Shown here in pieces: positions 16,881-26,151 of a stretch of DNA of 64,000 bases. The translations under genes were made by a program, and so were the position numbers. This DNA is from UBA5109 sp964606735 (lineage in GTDB: Bacteria; Pseudomonadota; Gammaproteobacteria; Pseudomonadales; Pseudohongiellaceae). The first letter of the stretch is position 1, and every line of letters starts with the position of its first letter. The notes below the pieces were generated by a model that made no database searches, was not told the origin of the DNA, and saw only the letters and a program-made list of their open reading frames with translations. The stretch lies in the NCBI GenBank assembly GCA_964606735.1, contig CAZSHI010000008.1:1-64000 (forward strand). Direction: 5' to 3'.

Positions 16881-18038
16881 TTGACCCTGTCCAGCCCAAC
16901 ATTTGTTGTTAATGATGATGCGCTTGCATTACTCAGCCCTTTTGCCACAGTGCTGGAGAACCCAGGGAGCCTGCAGCAGAGCTGGAAACAAGAAGGCGGC
17001 ATGCTTGCGGCTTATCTGTCGCCTAATATTCCCCTAGAAATTCTGCATGCAGCCGGGATTCTTCCCATTCATTTGAGTGGAGACCCCAGCCTGTCAACTG
17101 AACACGCAGAGAAATTCATGGAAGCAGCCTTTGATCCGTTGACCCGCTCGGTCTTTGAGAGGCTGCTGCGAGGTCATTTTGATGATTTCGATATACTGGT
17201 GCTGCCACGAGCTAACGACGCCCATCAGCGGCTTTACTATTATTTGTGTGAGCTGCTCAGGACCTATCCAGAATATTCTCTGCCGGAAGTTAGCTTGCTT
17301 GATTTGCTGAATACGCTGCGCACGGCATCGGACAGACATAATCAGCGCCATTTGTCACAGTTTATAGAAAAGCTGGGGAAGAAGGCGGGCAGAAACATCG
17401 ATGCTGCTACTCTGCAAAACTCCATTAAAACATATAATCACGCGCGGCATTTACTGGCTGAATTTACTCGCCTCAGGGCGCGCTCGCCACGTAGCCTGAG
17501 CGGGGAACTGGCTTTTTGGGTTTATCAGGCTGCCAGAACAATGCCGATAGAGCTGTTTAATGAAGCGCTTGAAGCTTTCCTGCTGGAAGCACGTCAGTTG
17601 CCAGAACAGACGCACAAGAAAATCATACTGGCAGGCAATGGCTTGGATTTCCCGGGCCTGTACCAGTTGATTGAGAGCAAGGGAGCCAGTGTTGTCGGAG
17701 ATTATCATGCTTATGGCAATCACTTTCTCAGCGGCGAAGTTTCCAGCGATAAGGCACCACTGGCGGCGATCAGCCATTATTACCAGCGTGATTCACGCTC
17801 CTGCCGCAGTGTGGATGTCGATCCGCAGGAGTTGGTAGGGTTTGCGCGGGAACAGGGAGCCACAGGGGTGATTTTTTATTTCCTGTTTGGTGAAGAAGCC
17901 TGGACCTGGCAGCAGCCGCAACAGAAAAAAGCACTTGCTGAGGCAGGTATTCCGAGTATTGTTTTTTATGAGCAGCCCTATCAGTTGGATGAGGCGCTGT
18001 TGGACGAGCCGATTCAGGCTTTTATCGAATCGATTTGA
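16881..18038 (+). CDS. 2-hydroxyacyl-CoA dehydratase-family protein lacking cluster cysteines
   Basis: A 385-residue protein starting at TTG 16881 (TGAGG upstream; no in-frame ATG nearby). The fold is that of the HgdB/FldC/BcrC family: the opening YLSPNIPLEILHAAGILPI matches the family, as do the DILVLP strand and the C-terminal GVIFYFLFGEE block. The cysteines that hold the [4Fe-4S] cluster in the family are replaced: FMEAAFDP where Cys is usual, and PRANDA where the family has x-T-C-D-x. Only two other cysteines remain. It may be a structural partner of the Cys-bearing protein at 20544-21830. Confidence 0.75.
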   Translation: MTLSSPTFVVNDDALALLSPFATVLENPGSLQQSWKQEGGMLAAYLSPNIPLEILHAAGILPIHLSGDPSLSTEHAEKFMEAAFDPLTRSVFERLLRGHFDDFDILVLPRANDAHQRLYYYLCELLRTYPEYSLPEVSLLDLLNTLRTASDRHNQRHLSQFIEKLGKKAGRNIDAATLQNSIKTYNHARHLLAEFTRLRARSPRSLSGELAFWVYQAARTMPIELFNEALEAFLLEARQLPEQTHKKIILAGNGLDFPGLYQLIESKGASVVGDYHAYGNHFLSGEVSSDKAPLAAISHYYQRDSRSCRSVDVDPQELVGFAREQGATGVIFYFLFGEEAWTWQQPQQKKALAEAGIPSIVFYEQPYQLDEALLDEPIQAFIESI

Positions 18039-18043
18039 AACAA

Positions 18044-19291
18044 ATGAGCAAAGAGCAGAGCATGCAGAATCAAGCCATGTTATCCGGGTTTACCGTACTG
18101 GATTTAAGTGACAACAGAGCCTATACCTGCGGCAGGTATCTTGCTTCATTGGGTGCCGATGTGATCAAGGTGGAGCCTCCCGGTGGCGAGCCAGCCAGAC
18201 ACTTGCCGAATTCTGGCTTGCCTGGTCAACAGTCAGTGCAGTGGCAGGCAAAAAATGTCGGCAAAAAAAGTATTACTTTGAACCTGCAGGATGAAAGTGG
18301 ACAGGAACTGTTTCGGGCCCTGGTAGGCAAGGCACATTTTGTTATTGAATCGTTTACGCCGGGAACTCTGGAAGCGGGCGGACTGGGATATGAACAGCTG
18401 AGTAAAATCAACCCGTCCATCATTCTGGTTTCTATCAGTCCATTTGGGCAGAGCGGCCCCTATGCGCGGTACCTGGGGGGCGAACTGGTTGCATCCGCCA
18501 TGGGCGGTACGCTAGATACCTGTGGTTATCCGGATGATACGCCTGTGCTGGAGGCGCTGGATGCCTGTATTTTCCATGCCAATGCGGCTGCATCGCTTGG
18601 CGCCATGATTGCCCATCGTGAGCGCAGCAAGTCGGGTATGGGTCAGCATGTTGACTGCTCGATTCAGGAAACTGCCTCGACACGTAATACCAATAACCTG
18701 ACGGCTTATCAGTTTGATCAACGCAAGTTGCAGCGCTCGGGGAATAAGATCCGTTTTGGTGTTGCCAATGTGCGGGTCATCTGGGAGTTGGCTGACGGTT
18801 ATTGTTTTCACAGTATGATGACTGGCAAGTTTGGCGCCCCGGCCAATGCTGCCCTGTCCCGCTGGATGAGTGAGGAAGGCTTTGAGAACCCCATGCAGGA
18901 AGTGGACTGGGAAACGTATGACCGTTCCTCCCTGGATGCCGATGTGCGTCTTGAGTGGGAAAGTGCCATGGATCGTTTTTTCAAATCAAAAACCAAAAAG
19001 GACATCGCCACCGAAGGAGCTAAAAGAGGGATACGTGCCACGATTGCTCAGTCTCCCGAGGATATTACAGCAGATGAGCATCTGGCCTCGCGAGAATTTC
19101 TCCAGCCAGTTTCGGGTATCGCTGATAAAGCACCGCAATATCCTGCGTATTTTATGCGCCTTAAGAACAGCCCCTATCGGCTGCAGCTACATCTGCCGCA
19201 GGCAGGCGAGCATAATGAACAGGTCTACGGCGAGCTGTTAAACCTGAGCACTGAAGAGCTGGCAGCCTATCAGGCCAGAGGGGTGCTGTAA
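18044..19291 (+). CDS. CaiB/BaiF family CoA-transferase (2)
   Basis: About 415 residues. Possible starts are TTG 18035, ATG 18044 and ATG 18062; I list 18044, but 18062 gives the tightest family N-terminus (LSGFTVLDLSDNRA). The catalytic Asp is in GQHVDCSIQE. The fold blocks LGADVIKVEPPGGEPAR and IESFTPGTLEAGGLGYE are present. It abuts a second CoA-transferase (TAATG overlap), so the two may form a heterodimer as in the known succinyl-CoA:benzylsuccinate CoA-transferase pair BbsEF. Substrate unknown. Confidence 0.85.
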   Translation: MSKEQSMQNQAMLSGFTVLDLSDNRAYTCGRYLASLGADVIKVEPPGGEPARHLPNSGLPGQQSVQWQAKNVGKKSITLNLQDESGQELFRALVGKAHFVIESFTPGTLEAGGLGYEQLSKINPSIILVSISPFGQSGPYARYLGGELVASAMGGTLDTCGYPDDTPVLEALDACIFHANAAASLGAMIAHRERSKSGMGQHVDCSIQETASTRNTNNLTAYQFDQRKLQRSGNKIRFGVANVRVIWELADGYCFHSMMTGKFGAPANAALSRWMSEEGFENPMQEVDWETYDRSSLDADVRLEWESAMDRFFKSKTKKDIATEGAKRGIRATIAQSPEDITADEHLASREFLQPVSGIADKAPQYPAYFMRLKNSPYRLQLHLPQAGEHNEQVYGELLNLSTEELAAYQARGVL

Positions 19292-20514
19292 TGAATCAAG
19301 AAGGAGCACTGGCAGGCGTCAAGATTCTGGATTTTTCCTGGGCATTGATGGGATCGCTGACAACCAAACAGCTAGCAGATCATGGTGCCACGGTAGTCAA
19401 AGTTGAATCAGCCTTACGTCCTTGTCTGAGCCGAATTGACAAGCAGGTGGAAGCCTCACAGCGGCGTAATTTGAACGACAAACCGCAATTCTCACATTTC
19501 AACAGCTCCAAGCTGAGTTTGCAGATCAACATGAAGCATCCGCGTGTACGGGAAATTATTGATCCTCTGTTGGACTGGGCGGATATCGTCGTGGAAAACT
19601 TTTCACCCGGAACCATGGAGAAGCTGGGACTGGATTACACATCAATCGCTGCCACACATCCTGGCATCATCATGCTCAGTGGCAGTGTCTACGGGCAGAC
19701 AGGACCCTTCGCCAAAAACTGGGGCGTTGACGGTACAGGTGCTGCTCTTTCCGGGCGCATGCTCAAAACCGGCTGGCAGGATCGTGATCCGGTATCGCCT
19801 TCCGTGCCCTACGGTGATGTGGTGCTGCCGTATTTTATGGGAGCCACCATTCTGGCCGCGCTGGATTACCGTGACAGAACCGGGCAGGGGCAGTACATCG
19901 ATGCCAGCATGTACGAAGTGTGTGTACAGCAAATGGCTGAAGCCGTGGTGGAAGCGCAGTTACTTACGGGGCTTGATGACCGCAAGGGCAATCACTCAAC
20001 GGATGCTTTTTTTCAGGGAGTCTTTCCCTGCTGGAACACAGATCAGGAAAGCGCCTGGATTGCTATTTCCGTGTTTGACGAACAGCAGTGGCTGGCCTTG
20101 TCTCAACTGTTGCCTGGCACACAGTGGCCGGATTTTGACACACTGCTTAGGCTTGACCCATCTGCTATGCAAGCGCTGGAGCAAAGGCTCGCACAGTGGA
20201 CTACTGAGCAGGAACGTTATGCCCTGATGCACACACTACAGGACGCTGGTGTGGCAGCGGGTGTCGTGCAAGATATTGAAGACGTACTTGAGCACGATCC
20301 CCAACTTGCCCACAGACGCTTTCTAACAGAACTTCAGCACCCAGAGTTGGGTGTGTTTGGACATCAGTCTCCCCCGTTTAAATTATCGCGTACGCCTTCA
20401 CAGGTGAAACTGGCTCCGGCGATGGGGCAACACAATGAGCAGATCTGTAAAGAAATTCTGGGCATGTCGCCGGCGCAGTATGATGAATTTGTAAAGGCAG
20501 AATTATTTGCATAA
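19291..20514 (+). CDS. CaiB/BaiF family CoA-transferase (3)
   Basis: A 407-residue class III CoA-transferase. Start ATG 19291 overlaps the preceding stop by one base. Catalytic Asp in GQYIDASMYE; family blocks VENFSPGTMEKLGLDY and GSVYGQTGPFAKNWG. It is more like a full active subunit than a degraded one. It sits between CoA-transferase 2 and the Cys-bearing dehydratase-like gene, consistent with activation of a hydroxy acid as its CoA ester before dehydration or reduction. Confidence 0.86.
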   Translation: MNQEGALAGVKILDFSWALMGSLTTKQLADHGATVVKVESALRPCLSRIDKQVEASQRRNLNDKPQFSHFNSSKLSLQINMKHPRVREIIDPLLDWADIVVENFSPGTMEKLGLDYTSIAATHPGIIMLSGSVYGQTGPFAKNWGVDGTGAALSGRMLKTGWQDRDPVSPSVPYGDVVLPYFMGATILAALDYRDRTGQGQYIDASMYEVCVQQMAEAVVEAQLLTGLDDRKGNHSTDAFFQGVFPCWNTDQESAWIAISVFDEQQWLALSQLLPGTQWPDFDTLLRLDPSAMQALEQRLAQWTTEQERYALMHTLQDAGVAAGVVQDIEDVLEHDPQLAHRRFLTELQHPELGVFGHQSPPFKLSRTPSQVKLAPAMGQHNEQICKEILGMSPAQYDEFVKAELFA

Positions 20515-20543
20515 CAGCCCAACAGTGAAAAAAGAACAGTGAC

Positions 20544-21830
20544 ATGAGTGAAGTAAAGGAAAGACGTCATAGTAAACATCGAGGCCTGGCCTGCACCGAT
20601 GCAGCCAAAGCCTACCAGAAGCAGTTTGGTCTGGAGATGAAACGCCGCGTCGTTGATGCGGGAGAACCCTTTGCCATCGTTCAGGCCGATACGCCGCATG
20701 AAATTTTTCACGCCATGGATATCCCGATTGTCACCAATCAGTGGTGGTCAGCCTATATCTCCGCCAAGCAGTTGTCGTCAAAATATGTCAAGGTGCTGCG
20801 GGATTGGGGCTTTCCCGAAAGCAGTTGTAAATACTGTTCGCTCGGCCTGGCCTGTACGCTCGACAATGATCCGGCAACGGCTCCCTGGGGGGGGCTGCCC
20901 AGGCCCTGTGTGCTGGTGGCAAGGCAAACCTGTGACTGTATCCAGCAGGTTTTCGGGCAATGGGCTCAGGCACTCGACGCACCGTATTTCGCCATGGAGG
21001 CGCCGGGCTGGACAGAAAAAATCCCCAACTGGTGGGAGCTTGGCCCGGAACAGTGGGAGACGGTTTATCAGACGGAACGCCTCGACCTGATGGTCGATGA
21101 AATGCACGAGCTTATCTCCCTGCTGGAGCACAGTACGGGACGACGTTTTGATGAAGACAAGTTGCGCAAGCTGATGCAGCGCATCAATGAGCAGGAAGAA
21201 ATATTGGGCGAGGTTGCCGAGCTGGCACTGGAAAACAGCCCCTGTCCAGTCAATATCGTGGACCAGATGCCCAATACCATGATCCCGCAATGGCACAGGG
21301 GTTCAGACTGGGCCATCGAGCACGTAAAGAAATTTCGTGATGAAGTCCGGCAACGTGTCGAGCAGGGTATCGCTGCCTGTACCAATGAAAGAATCAGGAT
21401 TATGTGGATAGGTGCAGGCCTCTGGCATGATTCCAGCTTTTATGATGCACTGGAAGAAAAATACGGTGCCGTGTTTGTCTGGTCCATGTATCTGCCCTTT
21501 GCCAAAAGTGCCTATCCCCGCTACCAGCTGGATGATCCCCTGCGTGCGCTGGCCAGTCGGATTGCCGGTATGAATGAGGTGCTTCACCTGCCCCCCTGGA
21601 TGAATGAATGGATGGTGCATGAAGCCAGGCGTTCGAATATTGATGTGGTAATGATGCTAATGCCCGAAGGCGCCAGGCTTTCTCAAAGTGGCACGATGTT
21701 TACCAAAAATGCCTTTGACCGGGCCGGTATTCCGGTCATTGAACTTTGGGCGGACATGGTCGATGCGAGTAACTGGGACCATGATAAGATGGTCAACATG
21801 ATCGGCACACAACTGGATACACTTGCCTAG
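20544..21830 (+). CDS. 2-hydroxyacyl-CoA dehydratase/benzoyl-CoA reductase-family protein, cysteines present
   Basis: A 428-residue protein of the HgdB/BcrBC/FldBC family. Candidate cluster ligands are visible: SSCKYC with ACTLD (about residues 93-104), and the family motif QTCDC (about 129-133). The long C-terminal half has the second Rossmann-like domain (IRIMWIGAGLW). In characterised systems two such subunits form a heterodimer that needs an ATP-driven activator (HgdC/BadG type). No activator is in this window. It may pair with the Cys-poor protein at 16881-18038 to dehydrate or reduce an acyl-CoA. Confidence 0.8.
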   Translation: MSEVKERRHSKHRGLACTDAAKAYQKQFGLEMKRRVVDAGEPFAIVQADTPHEIFHAMDIPIVTNQWWSAYISAKQLSSKYVKVLRDWGFPESSCKYCSLGLACTLDNDPATAPWGGLPRPCVLVARQTCDCIQQVFGQWAQALDAPYFAMEAPGWTEKIPNWWELGPEQWETVYQTERLDLMVDEMHELISLLEHSTGRRFDEDKLRKLMQRINEQEEILGEVAELALENSPCPVNIVDQMPNTMIPQWHRGSDWAIEHVKKFRDEVRQRVEQGIAACTNERIRIMWIGAGLWHDSSFYDALEEKYGAVFVWSMYLPFAKSAYPRYQLDDPLRALASRIAGMNEVLHLPPWMNEWMVHEARRSNIDVVMMLMPEGARLSQSGTMFTKNAFDRAGIPVIELWADMVDASNWDHDKMVNMIGTQLDTLA

Positions 21831-21869
21831 ACAAGTTTCTGGACGATAAGAATAAGAAGAGGGTTCCCC

Positions 21870-23255
21870 ATGCTAAACATCAGACAGCTCTACTCCGCTT
21901 TACTTTTTTGCCTGCTGTGCTCACCGGCACTAGCTCAAAGGCTCAGTACTGAGGTAGGGACCCTGCCAGATGGCACCGAGTACCGTATTGATTACCCGGA
22001 AAATTTTAACGGCAAACTCTTGATCGGCCTGGATTATGCTGGCGGGCAGTACCGCAATGAGGAATCGGCACTGCTGCTATCACAGGGCTATGCGCTGGCT
22101 GGTACCACCAGGCTGGTAACCGGTTGGGATACCGAGGCATCGGTCAGCAACCAGCTGCGGACCCTGGATATCTATGAAAGCCTGCACGGTGATGCCGAAT
22201 ATACGCTGGCCTACGGTCGTTCGCTCGGGGCACATACCGGGTCCGTTATCGTGCATTATCACAATGAGCGTTTTGACGGCGCTCTGTTGGCCTGTGGTGG
22301 ACTGGCTGGCGTCGTCGGCATGTGGAACCAGAAGCTGGATGCCATGTTTGTCATCAAAACGCTGCTGGCAGAAGGCAACCCCAATTATCCGGTCATGCAG
22401 ATTCCGGATGACTTTGCCGAGCGGGCACGTCCGGCCTGGCTGAGCATGCTGCAACAGGCGCAAGAAACCCCTGAGGGCAGGGCGCGTATCGCCCTGGCTG
22501 CCGTACTCGGGCAACTGCCGCTGTGGGCTGATGCTGGCAAGGAGATGGCTCAGCCTTTTGACCTTGAAGGCTTGCAGGACGGTCTGTTTGACAGTCTGGG
22601 TGGTTCTCCCTTGCCTCTGGCGGGGCAGGCCATGAGCAGTCGCAATGAATTAACCCGACGCGGTGGTGGCAGCATTTCTTTCAATACCGGTGTCGATTAC
22701 AGGGAAATGCTAGATCAGCTGCAGAATGCTGACATTGTTTATGAACTCTATCGTATGGCGGGGCTGGATCTGGAGGAGGATCTGGACAAGCTGGCCGAGG
22801 CCCCCAGAGTCACGGCTGACTCTCAGGCTCTGCAATGGGTTTCCCGGCAGGTCTGGCATGGACAGTTACCTTTTCCGGTGCTGACGCTGAACAATATTGG
22901 TGACAATATTTCGGGCATGTCGGCACAGCAGTTTTTTGAATCGGTGGTTGAAGAAGCCGGGCGTGGCGAGCTGCTGCGACAGAGCTATATTAATTCAGCC
23001 GGCCATTGTGGTTTTTCTCCCGCTGAAACCGCCGCAGCAGTCGCTACGCTTGTTGAGCGTATTGACAGTGGTGAATGGGGTGATAGCACCAACCCTTATC
23101 GACTGAATAACAGGGCGCGTTCTTTTGAAGCGGGTCCAGCCCGTTTTATTCCCTATGAACCGGAGTCTTTTCAGCGCCCCGTTGATGCCTGTGATCTGCA
23201 AGCAATGGGAGTGGATGTCGACCTGCCGTCAGGCTATTCCTGCCCTGCTCGTTGA
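21870..23255 (+). CDS. Secreted alpha/beta hydrolase
   Basis: A 461-residue protein with a signal peptide ending PALAQ. The nucleophile elbow is GRSLG (S118) in AYGRSLGAHTG. A likely catalytic His lies in NSAGHCGFSPAE near residue 376. It ends the CoA-transferase/TRAP operon, 39 bases after the dehydratase-like gene, so it may release an acid from an ester outside the cytoplasm, which the TRAP carrier then imports. That link is inference. It converges on the DUF3187 gene with 13 bases between. Confidence 0.78.
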   Translation: MLNIRQLYSALLFCLLCSPALAQRLSTEVGTLPDGTEYRIDYPENFNGKLLIGLDYAGGQYRNEESALLLSQGYALAGTTRLVTGWDTEASVSNQLRTLDIYESLHGDAEYTLAYGRSLGAHTGSVIVHYHNERFDGALLACGGLAGVVGMWNQKLDAMFVIKTLLAEGNPNYPVMQIPDDFAERARPAWLSMLQQAQETPEGRARIALAAVLGQLPLWADAGKEMAQPFDLEGLQDGLFDSLGGSPLPLAGQAMSSRNELTRRGGGSISFNTGVDYREMLDQLQNADIVYELYRMAGLDLEEDLDKLAEAPRVTADSQALQWVSRQVWHGQLPFPVLTLNNIGDNISGMSAQQFFESVVEEAGRGELLRQSYINSAGHCGFSPAETAAAVATLVERIDSGEWGDSTNPYRLNNRARSFEAGPARFIPYEPESFQRPVDACDLQAMGVDVDLPSGYSCPAR

Positions 23256-23268
23256 GATATCGGCTTGA

Positions 23269-24255
23269 TTAGCGAAAATAGTTATATAGGCTGATATGAA
23301 AGTTGACATCGGAGGAGCTGTCTGTGATGGCATCTTCCACAATGGCCAGATCCAGTTTAAGGTCGTTTGTCAGACGAAAGCTTGCCCCGAAACTCAACTG
23401 CAAGGCTTCTCCCAAAGGGGCCAGAACGCTGTCATAAAATGCCGTGTGGGTATCCATCTGTAGTTTTAACTGCCAGCGGGGTGTGAGTTCGCGAATGATC
23501 CCAAGATGGCTGTAGAACACCGAATTTTTACGCTGATCGGAGAGAATATCGCCATCCTGGGTCCACAGAATGCCAGCGGCGGCAAAATAAGTGGCTTGAT
23601 AATTCATCAGTGTCTGACTGTCTTCCAGATTAAGACCAATATTGAAATCGGTGCCGCCGCTGCCCAAAAGTTTGTTGCTGTCACCGGTCGGCAGTTTTAA
23701 GCCGCCGCGAATAGCCAGATTAAAGCGCGAATCGTTTGGAATCTGGTAGGCCCCGGTGAGGCGTGTGTCGCCAAAGCCGGAGTGATTTTCCAGTATGTTC
23801 AGTTGCGTCAGGCCATCACGAATATAGGCATAGCGCAATTGATTCTGTGCCGCCGTTTCCCGCCCCCCATTAGGCAGGGAAAACCAGTCGTGCCAGTTTT
23901 CAATAAAGCTGTCGAGTGAACCACCAGAAAAACGGGCATATTTAACATCGACCCCAAACTCCCAAAGATCCAGCCCGGTTCGCCAGCGGATATTAAGCTG
24001 GGCACTTTCTCCGTCAATATAGACCAGTTCATTGCTGCTGTACTCATTGGTAAAGTTACTGGCCCAGTCCAGACTCAGGTGTGAAGTCTCCTGGCCGGGT
24101 AAGAGTACACGGGCACTTTCAGCAACCGGCAGGCCGAAAATGTTGGCAAGCGGACTCTGATTGTTTACCTGCAAGGGACTATGTTCCTGTGCCTGTGAAA
24201 GATTCGCCAGACAGGAGGACAAGATCATCAGTAAAAGTAAAAACTGTCGTTGCAT
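23269..24255 (-). CDS. DUF3187-family outer-membrane beta-barrel protein
   Basis: About 328 residues from ATG 24255, which places a signal peptide (QRQFLLLLMILSSCLANLSQAQ) first; an ATG 45 bases upstream adds a non-signal leader. Alternating hydrophobic strands, blocks such as LSLDWASNFTNEY and RGGLKLPTGD, and a terminal F-R (NYFR) fit an outer-membrane barrel. The family is common in gammaproteobacteria; its role is not established. Confidence 0.75.
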   Translation of the reverse strand: MQRQFLLLLMILSSCLANLSQAQEHSPLQVNNQSPLANIFGLPVAESARVLLPGQETSHLSLDWASNFTNEYSSNELVYIDGESAQLNIRWRTGLDLWEFGVDVKYARFSGGSLDSFIENWHDWFSLPNGGRETAAQNQLRYAYIRDGLTQLNILENHSGFGDTRLTGAYQIPNDSRFNLAIRGGLKLPTGDSNKLLGSGGTDFNIGLNLEDSQTLMNYQATYFAAAGILWTQDGDILSDQRKNSVFYSHLGIIRELTPRWQLKLQMDTHTAFYDSVLAPLGEALQLSFGASFRLTNDLKLDLAIVEDAITDSSSDVNFHISLYNYFR

Positions 24256-24309
24256 GTTGCCGGTTATCCGCTCAGAGACAAGACATAGTAGAGTCATCAC
24301 ATGACTTTT

Positions 24310-25038
24310 TCATGACGCATCCAACAATTGTTTAACACTGAGGACCTGAATTGTTGATCCCTGTACTCGCCATTTTATGTTCAGGTCATACAGGCTCATA
24401 CCATATTGCTTATCGTCATTGTCTTTTTGTCGCCAGGCAGGGCGAGGGTCCTGCTGTAACACTGCTGCTATAAAATTTTCCAACTCGGGATAGTTTGCGT
24501 GCAGCTGTTCAAGTTGCTGTCTGGCTTCAGGCTTGAAAATAACTGTGTGTCTGCCGCCGGGAATTTCGCTGGCATAACCGGCACTGGCGTCTGATAGGCT
24601 GTCGGCATAGGGCAGATAGGGTTTGATATCCAGTATGGGGGTGCCATCGAGCAGATCGAGCCCGCCAACATGTAGAATCAGTTTGTCAGTCTGTTGCTCC
24701 CAGCCAAGATTCTCGACCACGGACAGACCAATGGGGTTGGGGCGAAACATGGAACGACTGGCAAAAACACCAATATGCTCCTTACCACCGAGACGGGGAG
24801 GCTGCACGGTAGCCGACCAGCCGTCTTCAGCAACCGCATGGAAAACAAAAATTAGCCAGAGGTGTGAAAACTGCTCAAGACCACGCAGAGCATTGGCATC
24901 GCTGTATTCAGGATCAAAAAGGAGTTTGCCGCGTGCTTCCTTAACCAGATTTGGCTGGCGCGGAATGGCAAATTTCTGCCGATAAGGACTGCTTACCCGG
25001 GCAATTTCTGCAAAAGAATAGAGGGGCTGTGAAGGCAT
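24310..25038 (-). CDS. trmO: tRNA (N6-threonylcarbamoyladenosine(37)-N6)-methyltransferase TrmO
   Basis: A 242-residue TsaA/TrmO-family protein (E. coli homologue about 235). The family signatures are intact: LEQFSHLWLIFVFH (about 55-68), FRPNPIGLS (about 98-106) and DLLDGTPILDIKPYLPYAD (about 127-145). TrmO methylates t6A37 of tRNA-Thr using SAM. It is divergent from the DUF2878 operon, whose putative promoter begins just 5 bases upstream of this start. Confidence 0.93.
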   Translation of the reverse strand: MPSQPLYSFAEIARVSSPYRQKFAIPRQPNLVKEARGKLLFDPEYSDANALRGLEQFSHLWLIFVFHAVAEDGWSATVQPPRLGGKEHIGVFASRSMFRPNPIGLSVVENLGWEQQTDKLILHVGGLDLLDGTPILDIKPYLPYADSLSDASAGYASEIPGGRHTVIFKPEARQQLEQLHANYPELENFIAAVLQQDPRPAWRQKDNDDKQYGMSLYDLNIKWRVQGSTIQVLSVKQLLDAS

Positions 25039-25042
25039 TTTA

Positions 25043-25068
25043 TGATCCGGAAAACCGCGTCTGTCGTA
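25043..25068 (+). promoter_or_regulatory. Possible ECF-sigma (RpoE/ChrR-type) promoter
   Basis: TGATCC (25043-25048) and CGTA (25065-25068) are 16 bases apart. This resembles the promoter pair recognised by the ECF sigma factor that controls singlet-oxygen responses. It precedes genes (DUF2878, DUF3833) often found in that regulon. Identified by eye only. Confidence 0.35.
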
Positions 25069-25109
25069 TCAATGAACATTGTAAACAATTTTTAAGCGAA
25101 GAGTCCGCT

Positions 25110-25631
25110 ATGCTCTGGTGCGCAATGCCAGTCAAGACATTTACGGTAGTTAGTCTGCTGTCCTTCAAAGTCATCTGGCTCTTGTTGGTGATGTTTCAGA
25201 ACCAGTACCTCTTACCTGTGCTGGCTATGACAGCCTTGATACTGCTGTTCTATCCCGACAAAAAACTGGCCTTCAGGTCGGTGCTTCTTGTTGCCTTGCC
25301 CGGCTTTTTCCTGGATAGCCTTTTGAGCATAACAGGCGTGTTCGATTTCGGCGACACGCTGATTCCGCCGTGGCTGGTAGCGCTGTGGGTTAATTTCGCA
25401 CTGGTACTGCCCTATGGCTTTGCTTTTATCAGGGAGCTTGTCATCAGCTGGCAGGTACTCGCTGGTGCTCTTGCCAGTTTCAGTTACCTGATTGGCTGGA
25501 GTCTGGATGCCGTTGAATTTCCCTTATCGATAGTCCCCACACAATTTTTACTCATCTTGCTTTGGTCAGCCTTGCTGCCTGTGTTTGTGCACCTGGTAAA
25601 AGTTGAAAAAAATGAGTTGCAGCATGAATAA
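25110..25631 (+). CDS. DUF2878-family membrane protein
   Basis: About 173 residues from ATG 25110 (ATG 25125 is also possible). Five or six hydrophobic segments, with the family-typical block IPPWLVALWVNFALVLPYGF in the middle. An inner-membrane protein of unknown activity. In other gammaproteobacteria it clusters with DUF3833, chalcone-isomerase-like and cyclopropane-fatty-acid-synthase genes in a photooxidative-stress locus. It is followed by an 8-base overlap with the next gene. Confidence 0.82.
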   Translation: MLWCAMPVKTFTVVSLLSFKVIWLLLVMFQNQYLLPVLAMTALILLFYPDKKLAFRSVLLVALPGFFLDSLLSITGVFDFGDTLIPPWLVALWVNFALVLPYGFAFIRELVISWQVLAGALASFSYLIGWSLDAVEFPLSIVPTQFLLILLWSALLPVFVHLVKVEKNELQHE

Positions 25632-26151
25632 AATGAAAACCTTTTTATTGATAGTGACACTGTGCATTTCAAATAGCTCTTTATCTCAGATAAAGAGCAG
25701 CGAGCACTTATTAAGTGGCATGTCTCTGGTTGGTAGTGCGGACTTCCGTTATCTGTTCTGGAAAGTCTACGAGGCGGAACTGTACTCTGAAAATGGTGAT
25801 TTCGAATTTTTCAATGAGTTGCCGCTAGTTCTGAAATTGACATACAAGCGAGGCTTTACGGCCAGTCAACTGTCTAATGAAACCCGCAAGCAGTTTTTGA
25901 TGCTGGGTCTGTCTGAAGAAAGTATCGGCAACTGGATTGAATATTTACAGGAAATATTTGTGGACGTCAGTCCAGATGACAACTTTATTTTATATATTGA
26001 TGATGAGGCCAATAGTCATTTCTATTTCAACTCTCGGTATAGCGGGTCTGTCAATAATGAAAATTTCAGCCGGTACTTCAGTGCAATCTGGCTGGCGCGC
26101 CAGGACCACTATGCGGATTTTTCAGCTCAACTGACCGGAGGTGATGCATGA
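25624..26151 (+). CDS. Chalcone isomerase-like domain protein, exported
   Basis: About 175 residues from ATG 25624, overlapping the DUF2878 stop; signal peptide to about SLSQ. Family blocks: GMSLVGSADFRYLFWKVYEAELYS near the N-terminus, LKLTYKRGF, and IYIDDEANSHFYFN. Bacterial members lack proven isomerase activity. Middle gene of a coupled three-gene operon (DUF2878, this, DUF3833). Confidence 0.82.
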   Translation: MNKMKTFLLIVTLCISNSSLSQIKSSEHLLSGMSLVGSADFRYLFWKVYEAELYSENGDFEFFNELPLVLKLTYKRGFTASQLSNETRKQFLMLGLSEESIGNWIEYLQEIFVDVSPDDNFILYIDDEANSHFYFNSRYSGSVNNENFSRYFSAIWLARQDHYADFSAQLTGGDA

